A stretch of 64,000 bases of DNA from Aurelia coerulea (taxonomy: Eukaryota > Cnidaria > Scyphozoa > Semaeostomeae > Ulmaridae): NCBI GenBank assembly GCA_039566865.1, contig CM076961.1, positions 12,795,501 to 12,859,500 on the forward strand. Reading direction: 5' to 3'. Positions 21,191 to 31,619 of the stretch are shown one piece after another; positions within the stretch are counted from its first letter, which is position 1; every line of letters begins with the position of its first letter. A program made the position numbers and the translations under genes. The notes below the pieces were generated by a model that saw only the letters and a list, made by a program, of their open reading frames with translations, made no database searches and was not told where the DNA came from.

Positions 21191-22779
21191 TTAAGGAATT
21201 TCGCGAAAACCGTTTGGTCGTTTGAAATATAGCATTGGGGGTAGATCAATATTCTATTCCATAAAGCTGAAAAGTGCCATGACATTTATCAATCAGAAAA
21301 CCAACAACAAAAATCCCTTCCCCAGGCACATGTTAGGGTCAAAATCATACTTGGTTCTAATCTTGAAGTAATATTCTACTAATATGTTGGTCTTCAATTA
21401 CCTGAAACATTAATTTTCCAAAAGAATTCATGGTGTGCTATAACGAAGTGCAGAAAGAGTTAGGATAAAAAATTTTGATTTCTATATATTTGAAGTTGAA
21501 TTTGCCACCTCATTAACAAACACACATTTGCATCAATTGGCTAAATATTCAATTGATCATAAAACCTGAACCAAATGAGATATCTTGCTGAAATTTGTTT
21601 TCTGATCTTCTCTGATGCTTGGGTCCCTCTGGTAAAAATGTGAAGGAATTTTGAAAAGATCACCTGACAGGCATCTGTTGTTCTTATTTGGAATGACCCC
21701 TCTGTTTATCTTGATATTTCGAAAGCGTTTGACAGGCTGTGGCATGAAGGGCTTATTTATAAGCTAAGGAGATGTGACATATCGGGAGATCTACTTTTGC
21801 TTCTTCAAAGTTTCTTGTCGAATAGGAAGCAAAAGACTGTTTTGAATGGCCAATCTTCTGGCTGGGGAAATAACTCAGCTAGCTCTCCACAAGGCTCTAT
21901 CTTAGGCCCCTTCTTTTTCTTAATATATATCGATGATTTGACACATAACTTGAGGTGTAGTGTAAAGCTATTTGCAGATGGCACGTCACTCTTCACTGCT
22001 GTTAAAGATACTAATTCAGCTGCAAGTGAAATGAACCATGACCTAGATCTCATTAGATTATGTGCACATACTTAGAGGATGTCTTTTAACCCAGACCCCA
22101 GAAAGCAGGCCGTTGAACTAATCTTTTCAAAGAAAAATGTCACAACTGACCATCCTTTTCTCTTGTTTAATGATTTACCTGTAATGAAAATGGGCGAATA
22201 TAAACATTTAGGTCTAATACTAGATTCAAAGCTTTCAATCTCAGCTCATATACACGAGTCGATAACTAAGTCGAGGAAAGCAATTGGAATGCTGAAGTTT
22301 CTGTCCAAATATCTCTCAAGAAGTACCTTAAACGAACTGTATAAACTGTACGCAAGACCCCACTTAGACTACGGTGATGTAATTTATCATGTGCCTGAAG
22401 GAGAGGATGGGTTAAAAGTTATCTTATGGGAAAACTTTATTCAGTCCAATATTCTGCTGCACTAGCAGTGACAGGAACCTGGAGAGGAACATGTCGGGAC
22501 GGGAAAGGCTGTACAAGGCTGTACAAAGCAAATGCATCAATCTTGAACTTAACAATTAAGTTTACTTTGGAAACAGAATGCCTTAATTAACTTGTCCATT
22601 CTCTTATGAATACCCTCCGTATCCCAACCCTCCATCTTTTTGATGTCCCTTTTTAGTTTAAATAGCTAGTAGTTTGGGGTAGCTGGCAACCAAGAAAGAC
22701 ATCTTACCAGCCATGTTATCTGGATCTAAAGTTTAGGCTCTTCATTTATTTCAAATTATTTGGTTGCAGGCTGTCCTGA

Positions 22780-23025
22780 CTTGTAGCTTAGTTTAATGTT
22801 TGTATGCTGCTCGTTCTGTTCTTTGACCCCTTCACATACTGTTCTGGTATTGTCCTTCTTTTTTGTTTCATGTTATGGCCTTTGGGTAGTCGTGCCACTT
22901 CGCTCCTCTTGGTATCGTCTCTGCAGTGTCGTATAGTTGTAATTATAGAGTATAGGAGGTATAATTGTATTGTAAACTTTTGTCGTGAACATATGAAAAC
23001 AAATTGAACTTTCTAGATTAATATT
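22780..23025 (+). mobile_element. LINE-B 3' UTR (3' end fragment)
   Basis: It contains TAGTCGTGCCACTTCGCTCC and TCGTCTCTGCAGTGTCGTAT (22889-22935), the 3' UTR motif also present at 24245-24290, 28055-28105 and, inverted, near 41225-41270. It ends in AAATTGAAC. It is probably the end of the LINE-B copy at 21704-22500 after loss of the intervening part. Confidence 0.6.
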
Positions 23026-23052
23026 CGAGCTCTCTGTGCATTAATATTATCA

Positions 23053-23178
23053 TACGAGGTATCTATCTTCAAGTTAGCTATCGAAGATTATATAAAAAAT
23101 TATAATGATTGATTGGGCCCAAACTCTTGTCGCTAGTCCCGATAAAATCCGTTGCGTTTTTTTTTTGGGACACCCGGT
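23053..23178. mobile_element. Relict right arm of the mariner-like MITE 14752-15708
   Basis: GGTATCTATCTTCAAGTTAG through CTTGTCGCTAGTCCCGA to TTGGGACACCCGGTA matches the right arm of the element at 15595-15710. No left arm lies nearby. Confidence 0.75.
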
Positions 23179-23189
23179 ATATAATATAT

Positions 23190-23565
23190 CTTTATGTGCT
23201 TTTCAATAAAGGCCGAATCCTGAATGTGAGAGAGGACTTGGTTTTAGTAGAACGCATATACGTTTATATATATTCTGAATGTTTCGGAGAAAATTCTCTT
23301 TGATTTTATGCTTGAACGAGTTGATATTAGTTATAGACTTTAAGTCAGAAGATAGGCTATTCAATATTTTTGGCCCCAAGTACGACAAGCATTTTTGGTC
23401 AGTGTTACTTTTGCGAAAAGGAAGGTTCAACTTAAACTTGGACCTTCGTGTCACTCGGCTTCGGTCGATTGGGTGGCATATTTCGTCAGTATAAGCTAGA
23501 GCTGTTTCTTTGAAAAATTTCATTATGTTTAAACATGTATGTTGATTAACTATGTTCTTTACGAC
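23190..23565 (-). pseudogene. LINE family F, C-terminal fragment
   Basis: Minus strand: KNIVNQHTCLNIMKFFKETA, YTDEICHPIDRSRVTRRSKF, LNLPFRKSNTDQKCLSYLGP, ILNSLSSDLKSITNINSFKH and KIKENFLRN. The same text occurs at 48257-48820. It is the C-terminus of another CR1-like LINE polyprotein and is strongly truncated. Confidence 0.75.
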
Positions 23566-23572
23566 CTTATGT

Positions 23573-24360
23573 GCAAATCACCGATCTTCCAAGTGATGCT
23601 CTGACGCACTTTTTAATTTATGGTGATCAAGACCTTTCTAATGACTTGAACAGCAGTATACTCGAATTGACGTTATGTTTCATTTACGAAACTGGTCGTT
23701 TTGACTGAGATCCTTTGTAACTTCAGTAGCAAGCAACCACCAAATCCCGTAGCTTAACTGATCCGTTTCTTTGTATGTTCTGTTTAACATTAGATGCCGG
23801 GCATAGATTGCAACCTCTTACCAACGAAGAGTTGCGCCCCGTGTGGAGGGGGTACTTAACTTAATTTTGTACGGGGGTGTGCCCACGAAAAAATTTGTTT
23901 TACCCTGTTCCAGAAGTTTTTGCTCAAAATGAGAACCTGTTCTAGAAAGTTGATGAAAAGTGTACTCAAAAACATGAAATTTGATCGAAAATATTTCCCT
24001 TTGACATGTTTTGACAACCTGCTCTACCCCTAAAATCGGCACATCCCCGTCGGACAAAATTACTAAGTACCCCCCCCCCCCCCCGGGAGCTGCGCTCTTG
24101 ACATTTTCAAATTCATCACCAACCTGACCTGGCATCTGATGTTAGGCAGAATCTAATATAGTATCCGTTAGATTTTAATCTTTGGTAGTGCACCTAATTG
24201 TATGTAGTTTAACGTTGCGTGTCTATTCTATTGGTCATGGGGTAGTCATTATCCTTCGCTCCCCTTGGCATCGTCCCTGTAGTGTTTATACAGTATTTAG
24301 GAAGGTATAGTAGAATGTCAGATTTATTGTAATATTTTATATGTGTAAAAAGAGTTATGG
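23573..24360 (+). pseudogene. LINE-B C-terminal end and 3' UTR, interrupted by a MITE
   Basis: Plus strand LPSDALTHFLIYGDQDLSND, then ILELTLCFIYETGRF and a stop at about 23706, correspond to the last residues of family A/B polyproteins. The 3' UTR follows to 24360 with TAGTCATTATCCTTCGCTCC at 24243. An 8-bp-TSD MITE (23838-24087) sits in the UTR. Confidence 0.65.
23838..24087. mobile_element. 250-bp MITE, 8-bp TSD (family of 4154-4448)
   Basis: Flanks are AGTTGCGC (23830-23837) and AGCTGCGC (24088-24095). The right end has a long C-run. GGTACTTAACTTAATTTTGT and ACGGGGGTGTGCCC match the element at 4154. No coding capacity. Confidence 0.75.
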
Positions 24361-24364
24361 CCTG

Positions 24365-24690
24365 AAAAATTTCTGACTTTTTGCTGTTACTTATTGTGCA
24401 ACGACTGAAGAAATTTCATAGAAATAGGTTTACAAATGAGGGGGAGGGAGACAATTTTACGGAACTGACTCTGCCATAATCGCTAATTCTCAAATATTAA
24501 TTTTCGCGAAAAGCAGCAAAATTGCAATATTTTGCAAACATATTTTGCTGGGTAGTGTTATTTGATGACATCTATCAAAATTTTCATTTTTGGATGGAAA
24601 TTGTGCTCAAAATCATTCTTTTTCCAGTCTAGAGTTAGGTAGGGGGGGGGGGGCTTTTTTGCCCCCCAACCAAAATAGGTCGTGTCAGAT
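24365..24690. other. MITE-like end next to LINE-D
   Basis: No gene. At 24640-24668 an 11-base G-run, a T-rich loop and CCCCCC form the hairpin seen in PIF-like MITE ends, followed by CAACCAAAATAGG. The full element was not delimited. Confidence 0.35.
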
Positions 24691-25762
24691 AGCCCAACCA
24701 CTAATATTAAAATGGTTTCCAAACAACTGCATGAAGCTGAATGAGGACAAATGCCATCTAATGGTATTTGGAGACAAGAGTAACAATGTTTCCATAAATA
24801 TCGGAAGTGTAACAATAAATGAGAGCACAGAAGAAAAGCTGCTGGGTGTGATTTTTGACAAAAAGCTCAGCTTCAAACAGCAAGTAAAATCTCTTTGTAA
24901 AAAGGCTGGTCAAAAGCTACATGCTCTTTCAAGAATTTCTCATTTCCTTGATACTGAGCAGCTGAAACGAATGATGAAGGCATTTATCTTGTCCCAATTC
25001 AACTACTGTCCTCTTGTATGGATGTTCTGTGACAGAACATTGAACAATAAAATTAACCATATTCACGAACGGGCATTGCGAATAACTTACAAAGATATGA
25101 GAACAGATTTTGATACGATGTTACTGAGAGACAAGTCGGTCCCACTCCACATAAGGAATTTACAATTGCTAATGACTGAAGTCTTTAAGAAAAAATTGAG
25201 CCTTAATCCCAGCTTCATGAAGGACATTTTCGCTGAAAAACAAGTTTCTTATGGGTTAAGAGGCTGCCATAACCTATCCTTGCCACAAGCACGCACTACG
25301 TGCTATGGCTTAGAGACAATATCGTTCCTTGGGTGTAGATTATGGCAGGCACTTCCCAATGACCTAAAACAGTCAGATACTCTCTCCAGTTTCAAAAGGA
25401 AAATCAAAACCTGGAGGGGAGAGGAATGTAATTGTAAAATATGCAGACCTTTCGTGGCACAGGTTGGGTTCTTGAGCTGATATTAAATTTTCTGCTGTAT
25501 TTACCGAAAAAAAAAAGTAAGAAAACATTGTAAATATTAAAAGCATTGTAAAAATCTGTAAAATGTATCTGTATTTAATCATTCGGAATTTTATTTATTT
25601 TTTACTTTTTTCTTACAAATTTTACTTTTTTAGATAGTAGGCTTGAATTAGCTCTTAGTTATAGCTATTGTATCTATATGTATATATGTCTTGTATGTAT
25701 ATATATATATATATATGTAGGCCTACTTTAAATAAATTGATAATAATAATAATAATAAAGGC
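24690..25762 (+). pseudogene. LINE family D, 3' half with C-terminus
   Basis: The frame is open to a stop near 25480. It has lost the catalytic RT blocks but carries LKWFPNNCMKLNEDKCHLMV, the thumb motif LLGVIFDKKLSFKQQVKSLC, LSQFNYCPLVWMFCDRTLNN, IHERALRITYKD, then SLPQARTTCYGLETISFLG and WQALPNDLKQSDTLSSFKRK. It belongs with the copies at 9824 and 31620. The 3' UTR ends in an ATA-repeat tail (25740-25762). The N-terminal ~35 codons of the frame are flanking DNA. It is 5'-truncated. Confidence 0.85.
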
Positions 25763-26079
25763 TACAGGGTTAACTTGGCGTTATCACCTTTAAAATCAGA
25801 AAAAGCTCGATCAAAATAGCAGTTCTGTTGCGGTCAATATTTCGAGCTTGACCTATAAACAAAATTTCGATGCTGTAAAACTTCTGAGAGAATAGATACC
25901 TTTCAGTATTTATGAGATAAAGACTTGAGAATCGCCTTTACGATTATGCAAGAAAAAAGGCGTATCGAGATTGGCTTACAAGCTGCATTTTCAGCTGCCG
26001 GCGATGTGTATCTGCGCAACAGCGGATTATTTAAGGATCAAAACAATAGCCTAGGATTTAGCTGTCATGAAAAGACTCG

Positions 26080-26163
26080 CTAACTATAAGAGTTGTTCAA
26101 CAGACTTCAAGTTCACATAACCAAAGTGCGGGTTGGTTAAAGTCAGGATATTGAGCAGAAACC
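26080..26163 (+). promoter_or_regulatory. Possible TATA-like box and 5' UTR of the secreted-peptide gene
   Basis: AACTATAAGAG at about 26081-26091 lies some 75-80 bp before the ATG at 26164, with TTCAACAGACTTCA about 25-30 bp downstream as a plausible start site. The ATG context GAAACCATGA has A at -3. Position only; no other support. Confidence 0.3.
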
Positions 26164-26328
26164 ATGAAGACATTATACGCCTGCTTGCTCGCAACTATGT
26201 TGTCAAGTTGCCTCTCACGGCCGATCCATGAAGAGAAAAGGCAATACACATCAACTTGCACCTATTGGAGATATTATCTGTGCGACAAAACGCATCTGGA
26301 TTATCGTGATGTTTCATCAAATATTGAG
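26164..26328 (+). CDS. Secreted peptide precursor, exon 1 (putative host gene)
   Basis: From ATG at 26164 the first ~18 residues (MKTLYACLLATMLSSCLS) form a signal peptide. A short acidic stretch ends in the dibasic site EEKR at residues 23-26. A glutamine follows, as in many processed peptides that gain an N-terminal pyroglutamate. Cysteines lie at residues 32 and 40. The exon ends in GAG followed by GTAAGTGC, a near-perfect splice donor, in phase 0 after 55 codons. Read through the donor, the frame would end about 10 codons later. I do not recognise the family. A secreted peptide (neuropeptide, defence peptide or venom-type) is an inference from architecture alone. Confidence 0.5.
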
Positions 26329-26620
26329 GTAAGTGCTTACTATTTGAATTTTGGATAATTGTTTACACATAAAAGACCTAATCGTTACGTTATCTGCAAG
26401 TAACATGAAGTATTGGAGATAGAAATAACCAAAAGCAATCACACTTTCAAAACACTATTGATAGATGAATTAATAGATCTGATTAGAGAAGGAAATTCAC
26501 TCAAGTTTGAAAGGAGTCTAACAAATAAATTCTGCCTAAATTTTAAAAGTTTCATGTGGTATTGATTTGAAAGATGGATCGACAGGTTTAAATTTCTAAT
26601 CAAGCATAAATAAACCGCTA

Positions 26621-27302
26621 GGGTGTCGGCGGTGGTAATCGGACGATTATGGAATTCTAAATATTTTCATAAGAAACTTTAATCAAAGACAAAAACCAAA
26701 ATTACCAAGTGAATGAACAGGTCTTTGGACCTATTATACCGAAGTGCTTTGTCTATTTATTTTGCCTGCCTTTCATTGACAACGATGTTTTTGAGACTGA
26801 TCTTGGTGGTGGTTTTCGGACAGTGGCGGTGGTTTTCGAGCAGTGGGTTCACGATGCATAATGTTCTAAGAAAATTTATTTCTGTTTAGACTTGGCAAGT
26901 ATTCCGTCTATACACTCTTTTGCTTCATTTTTCTGGTCTTTTTTTCTATTCTTGAATGCGAAAAAATGGTTTGACTGTTGGTTCTCGTAATAACATTCTT
27001 GAGGGCTCCCGGTACACGCAAATCAATCAAAAAGCTAAGAAGTGCGTTGGAAAAATGTTGTTATTATCTCATTAACATTTTCGATTGATGTATGTAGATA
27101 TATCCATATATCTATGAATGAAATGTCAAAAACCAAATCACATTTCAAATTCAACCTTTATGCATGCTCCCAAATAATTGATTTATTTGGTATCTGAAAA
27201 CCACCGCCATGAACTTTTAAGACCATTCGATATTGCATCCACTGTCCTCCCCTTAGTGAACCTACGATTGCCACCGCCGTCCGATTACCACCGCCGACAC
27301 CC
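26621..27302. mobile_element. MITE with GGGTGTCGGCGGTGG ends, in the intron
   Basis: The left end GGGTGTCGGCGGTGGTAATC is inverted on the right (GATTACCACCGCCGACACCC). GGTGGTTTTCGGACAGTGG and related GGTGGTTTTC copies lie inside (26805-26845). No target duplication is clear. A related GC-rich pair lies at 35616-35660. Confidence 0.65.
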
Positions 27303-27589
27303 AGCAGTTAATAAGACAAAATATATTGTTTACTCTCATGCTCGACAAGTGACTTTCGAGACGATTTTTGGTACTTGATTTGTTCAATATTATTCCTTAT
27401 GAGGTCAAAACAACTCAGCTTGTCAACTTACATCTATAAATCCAGGTAAGAACGTGCAAATTATGTTTCAACAGTAACAATATCGACCGTTCTATCAGAT
27501 AGATATTATATGCGGCCAAGTCTGCGCGAAAAATATTGGTATGACGTATCAAAACTGTGCAGATGATTTAGAGGGTCAGAGAAATTGAA

Positions 27590-28130
27590 TTGAATTGAAA
27601 CAGACTCTAAGTTTCATCCACAAAACAGGTCGGCTTGGATAACTTCAAACAATCGTTTTTACGCCACACAACCACTATGTACACTTTTCTCCGTATATTT
27701 TGTAAGTCTGTTTCACATTTTATGTTAGGCACATCAAGGGTGAATGAAAATTCATCCACACAAAAGTGACAGTATTTCGGACCATTGATATTGCGAATCA
27801 GAAACCCAGAGCTGACAGCATATGCGCAATTTGTTGAGCGTTGGGGACTCTGGAGGGGATCAGTAGCGGTAGCAACTGCTGTCGTTGTTGTTCTCTCGTC
27901 CGGGGTTCCTATTGCTCAGCATCATACTACTATGCTGGCCTGACATCCAATGTGGAACGGATTCTAGTATTTATCAGTAATTTATCGTATTTGTAGCTTT
28001 TTGCAGTTGTTTATTTAGTTACTATTTTTTGCATGTCTTTATGTTAATGTCCACCTGGTAGTCATTATCTTTTGCTCCTTGTGGTCACGTCCCTGTAGTG
28101 TTGTATAGTCTGTAAAGAGAAATTGAACTT
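27590..28130 (+). mobile_element. Solo LINE-B 3' UTR insertion in the intron
   Basis: It matches, in the opposite orientation, the 3' UTR of the LINE-B copy at 41200-41740: AAACAGGTCGGCTTGGATAA, ACGCCACACAACCACTATG, GAGCTGACAGCATATGCGCA, CTCTCGTCCGGGGTTC and the TAGTCATTATCTTTTGCTCC block. It ends AGAGAAATTGAAC. There is no coding part, so it is an extremely 5'-truncated insertion. GAGAAATTGAA also occurs just before its left end. Confidence 0.7.
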
Positions 28131-28675
28131 TTGATACAATCAAAAGAAATGTTTCATTGCGTAATGAAATGACTCTACAGGTTTATCTTGTTTTAGCAAT
28201 AGATCTTTTCACTTATAAAAAGGTGGTCTCCGTAATAGAACTGAATTTATTTATGTTTGTTAGAATCATAAGAGTGATGTATTTTGGGGTATTTTGACGC
28301 TTGATAGAATGCCATTGCGTTATGTGTTAATAATGTAGAGCAGAGAAGAATTCTTTCCTAAGAAATCTTGAAAAGAATACTCCTAACTATATACTCTTAC
28401 TGTGAAAGAAATTAGAATAGATTTTCATAATACTTGACAATGTTTTGGAAATCAAGGTCAGTCAAAGAAATTCAAAGAACGTAAGACTCCAAAATTGAGA
28501 TTTTTGTAACAGAGCATCAAATCTGTTTGATTATAGCATTTAAATAAACAAACAGCTCAAAACGGTTTTATTTGCATAATATTTACAGATTAACAGTGGT
28601 CAATTCAACAGTTTTCAACACAAATACAGTTAGTATGAACTATAAAATGGAGTACTTTATTTCGCTCATCATCAG

Positions 28676-28750
28676 GCACGACTAGGGACACTGTGTTGGC
28701 ACGACAAGGAACACTGCGTTGTCGAATCGGAAATAATTCGGAAGAAGTAA
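28676..28750 (+). CDS. Secreted peptide precursor, exon 2 (putative)
   Basis: A pyrimidine-rich acceptor, TTTATTTCGCTCATCATCAG, precedes 28676. In phase 0 the next 24 codons carry two cysteines (precursor residues 62 and 69, WHDKEH between them) and end in IIRKK and TAA. With exon 1 this gives a 79-residue precursor whose mature part has four cysteines spaced 7, 21 and 6 residues apart, enough for two disulfides. The intron (26329-28675, about 2.35 kb) contains a MITE and a LINE 3' UTR. The join is predicted from splice sites, phase and cysteines only. Confidence 0.42.
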   Translation, partial: ARLGTLCWHDKEHCVVESEIIRKK

Positions 28751-28759
28751 ATAAGCTTT

Positions 28760-29880
28760 TATATGATGTGGATACAAAGCAAGATATGCATGGATTTATA
28801 GGCCTTCAGGGCTCAATTGACGGGGTAGAAATGGGGAAATGAATTTTCCTTTTCAATGATGAAGATTCTAAGAATGCATCTCCTCTTAGAGCCTGCATTG
28901 GCTTCAAAGGGCCTGCGAGTGAGCATTGCAGATATACACTTTACCTAAAATATATCAAAGTTTCAAGCAGAAGAGAAGAAATCATGACAATCTTTAAGGT
29001 GCCTTCGTTAGAGTAAAATCAATTTGACATCCCGTAAAACCATTGTTTCATCTTCTTCCCGTGAGCTTAATCAGAATGAATGGACGTTTTTACAAACTGA
29101 ATGAATTTCATTCACTGGAGATTACGTTAATGAGTTACACCATTAATGACTCCGAATGATTTTCACTATCGCTATATCACTATATACATTTAGAAAATCG
29201 AAGCAATAACTTAATTTGTTATGATTTAAATATGATTGATGGGGACGAGTACTGAAGAGTTCGTGAAAATGATTCATACAAATCGAATCTTCTATGGTGG
29301 ATATATCAAAATTATGCATTGAATGGTCTATTCTTATATTTTTGTAAGTCATGTGGTAAAATTGTTAAGCCCCTTGTGTCATTACAATATTTGAAATCGA
29401 AGTGCTGCCAGGCATTCAAACAAAGAGAAATCAACCATGCTCCCTTATCTCGGTTTCGTAACTTTACAGAGGAAAATGTGACATGGTAATACTTGGCATT
29501 ATAAAAGGTACTAATTTGTTTCCGTGAAAATTGAACAGGCTAGTTGAAATAAAAAGCATGGGGTTTCGTGCTCTGTTTTGATTGAGTAACCACAGGGTTG
29601 AACATTGCCTACCGGCAGTCTGTCCATTGAATGAAAAAGAAAATGCATCAAATGAATGAATTAAAAGCAAATTTGTAAAGCTCTCTGTCGTATATTACAA
29701 ACGTTCGTATGTTACAAACGTGCCCAAAGAAAGCAGAATCAATGCACTCAGTGATGCATTAATTCCAGGGCTGTAGACAAACTTATGGGGCAGACTACAA
29801 CTTGAGTAGTGAGCAGAGAGGGAATAGAGAGTGACGGTGAGTAAAGATTGAGCAGAGTAAAAAATGAGTGGAAATATTTA
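28760..29880. other. No recognisable gene downstream of exon 2
   Basis: It may contain the 3' UTR of the peptide gene. No coding signal beyond short frames. No convincing poly-A signal can be assigned. Confidence 0.35.
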
Positions 29881-29887
29881 ACTTAAT

Positions 29888-30100
29888 GTGTGTGCTGTGA
29901 CGTAATGATGCAATCCTCTGACTTGGCAGCCAGAACGATCATGTAGACAGGGCTACATCTCAGCTACACCCCAATACTTGATTGTAGTGATAATGACAAA
30001 GGGTCGTGGACTCAATAATTCTTCTCACTTTGGCGATCCCAGTGCTTGGCACTAGAAATTACAACTTGACCTTCACATTCACCTTCACCAACTTCAAATG
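29888..30100 (+). mobile_element. SINE-1 copy (tRNA-derived), diverged
   Basis: AATGATGCAATCCTCTGACT and TGGCAGCCAGAACGATCATG correspond to the tRNA-like head of the copies at 34255, 59689 and 63179. GGGTCGTGGACTC, GGCGATCCCAGTGCTTGGCA and the tail TTCACATTCACCTTCACC follow in the same order. The B box is badly eroded. Confidence 0.65.
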
Positions 30101-30489
30101 CACTGGGATATAGTTTGGAACAGAACATTTTTGACGCCAAATGAAGATTGAAGGTATTTCATTAAATTCACCTGTGAAAATTTTTGTCTTTTCAATGGTC
30201 GAAAGTGACTCCTAAGTTAGTTTCATAATTTGACCTTGAATACAACTAACCACCGATAGAGTGAATAGGCAATTTCTCTACTTTCATGATATTTTGTTTC
30301 TGAATCATTGCCAGTAATCTTCAACGACCAAGAGCTTAAAAACCAGACAAAAATGGCGTAGCTTCGGCGAATAGATTTATTGCAAAATCTAGTCAGTTGT
30401 TCTCAAAAATTTTTTTGAAAGTTTGTGTATAATGTCTAGAAAATATAATATCAGATCCATTATTCATTATCATAAAAAATTCCGAGATA

Positions 30490-30678
<189 letters not shown>

Positions 30679-30747
30679 GAGTCATCAGAGTCATCATCAT
30701 CAGTCATCAGAGTCATCAGAGTCATCAGAGTCATCAGAGTCATCAGA
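30679..30747. repeat. 9-bp TCATCAGAG tandem repeat
   Basis: It grows out of the preceding microsatellite. About six to seven copies of TCATCAGAG with one variant (TCATCATCATCAG). Confidence 0.85.
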
Positions 30748-30885
30748 GATGGGCAAGATACTCTGAGAAATATCTTATTACAAGTTACTGTTATTGGGAA
30801 AATTAAGTATCTTATTGCAAGATACTGTTAGTAACAAATAAAAGTATCTTGTTACAAGATACTAGATACTTTCAAAAAGATGCAA
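30748..30885. mobile_element. hAT-like element end with palindromic GTATCTT repeats
   Basis: CAGAGATGGGCAAGATACT (30742-30760) looks like a hAT-type terminus. AAGTATCTTATTGCAAGATA, AAGTATCTTGTTACAAGATA and a third degenerate copy follow, each a small palindrome. The other terminus was not found. Confidence 0.45.
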
Positions 30886-30889
30886 GACT

Positions 30890-31610
30890 TTTATGATACA
30901 ATGTCAAAGTTCACTGTTTGTTGTTTGAAGCGGAGAGACTGTGCAGAGAAAAATATGGACCGCGGAAAGCTTTTTGCAATTCGCCCACAACTGGTCGTTT
31001 CTTATAAAAATTTGCTAATGTAAAAAAGGCAAACGAAGTCAAACTGGTGCCTGAGTCATGGGTAAGTGCATTATTTAGCTCAAGAATTTTACCATAACTT
31101 TTTAAGTGCAATGGAATGAGTTTTAAGCGAGGAAAAGCTTAGGCCCAAATGATATCTCTGCCAGAAATCATTAGAAATTGCCTCCAGCTTTGAGATATGA
31201 TAGCAATGAAGGAGTTTGGGTTATTGCTCAGGTCAGTATGCATAATCGCTGAAATTCTTATCTGTATATCTCATTTGTAGCGATTTCTATAGATATTTCG
31301 ACGAAGGTAAATATTCTTCGACCGGAAAATGAACGCAGCTCCGGCCCCAAACAAGCTATGTGCCTAAACATGTAAACAACTCTGGACAGACATCCCCACA
31401 ACTGATTTATTAAAAAAATTGCAAATAACTGAATTATTTTAGCATCCATTTCAGTTTTAGTGAGGGTACTACAAAATTTACCTCAAACGACCGATTTTGT
31501 CTCCCGGGGCTAGAAAGCGGTGATCTCATTGGCTGACAAGCATGAAATTGGATGATTTCCGCATGATCTGGCAATCTTTATTGGGCGAGAATTAATAATA
31601 GCTCTAAATT
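30890..31610. other. No recognisable gene
   Basis: Short frames only; nothing that can be supported. Confidence 0.4.
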
Positions 31611-31619
31611 ACAGCTAAT

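Larger units (their letters stand above)
16354..21699. mobile_element. 5.35-kb inverted-repeat DNA element (4-bp TSD) filled with other TEs
   Basis: Terminal inverted repeats of about 140 bp (16354-16495 and 21555-21699) start GGGTCATTCCAAATAAGAAC and are imperfect further in. CTCT flanks both ends (16350-16353 and 21700-21703). All internal coding belongs to later insertions: LINE-C on the minus strand, a plus-strand LINE, a hAT-like MITE and a PIF-like MITE. I recognise no transposase of its own. The superfamily is open; 4-bp duplications occur in several. Confidence 0.75.
15775..22500 (+). pseudogene. LINE family B reverse transcriptase split by a 5.3-kb insertion
   Basis: The first part (15775-16349) carries the RT fingers: FNDYFILQCTTLD, NLNSSKAHGWDEIS, NLKENYRSISLLPIFSKILE, NPNQSGFRPGDSTINQL and CNPTLEVRS. 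The second part (21704-22500) resumes with VYLDISKAFDRLWHEG, SPQGSILGPFFFLIYIDDL, KLFADGTSLFT (catalytic ADD changed to ADG), then KHLGLILDSKLSISAHI and YKLYARPHLDYGDVI. The codons for V-R-S-V-Y-L are split exactly at CTCT, which is duplicated at the insertion. A stop near 16039 and the ADG change show it is dead. Confidence 0.8.
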
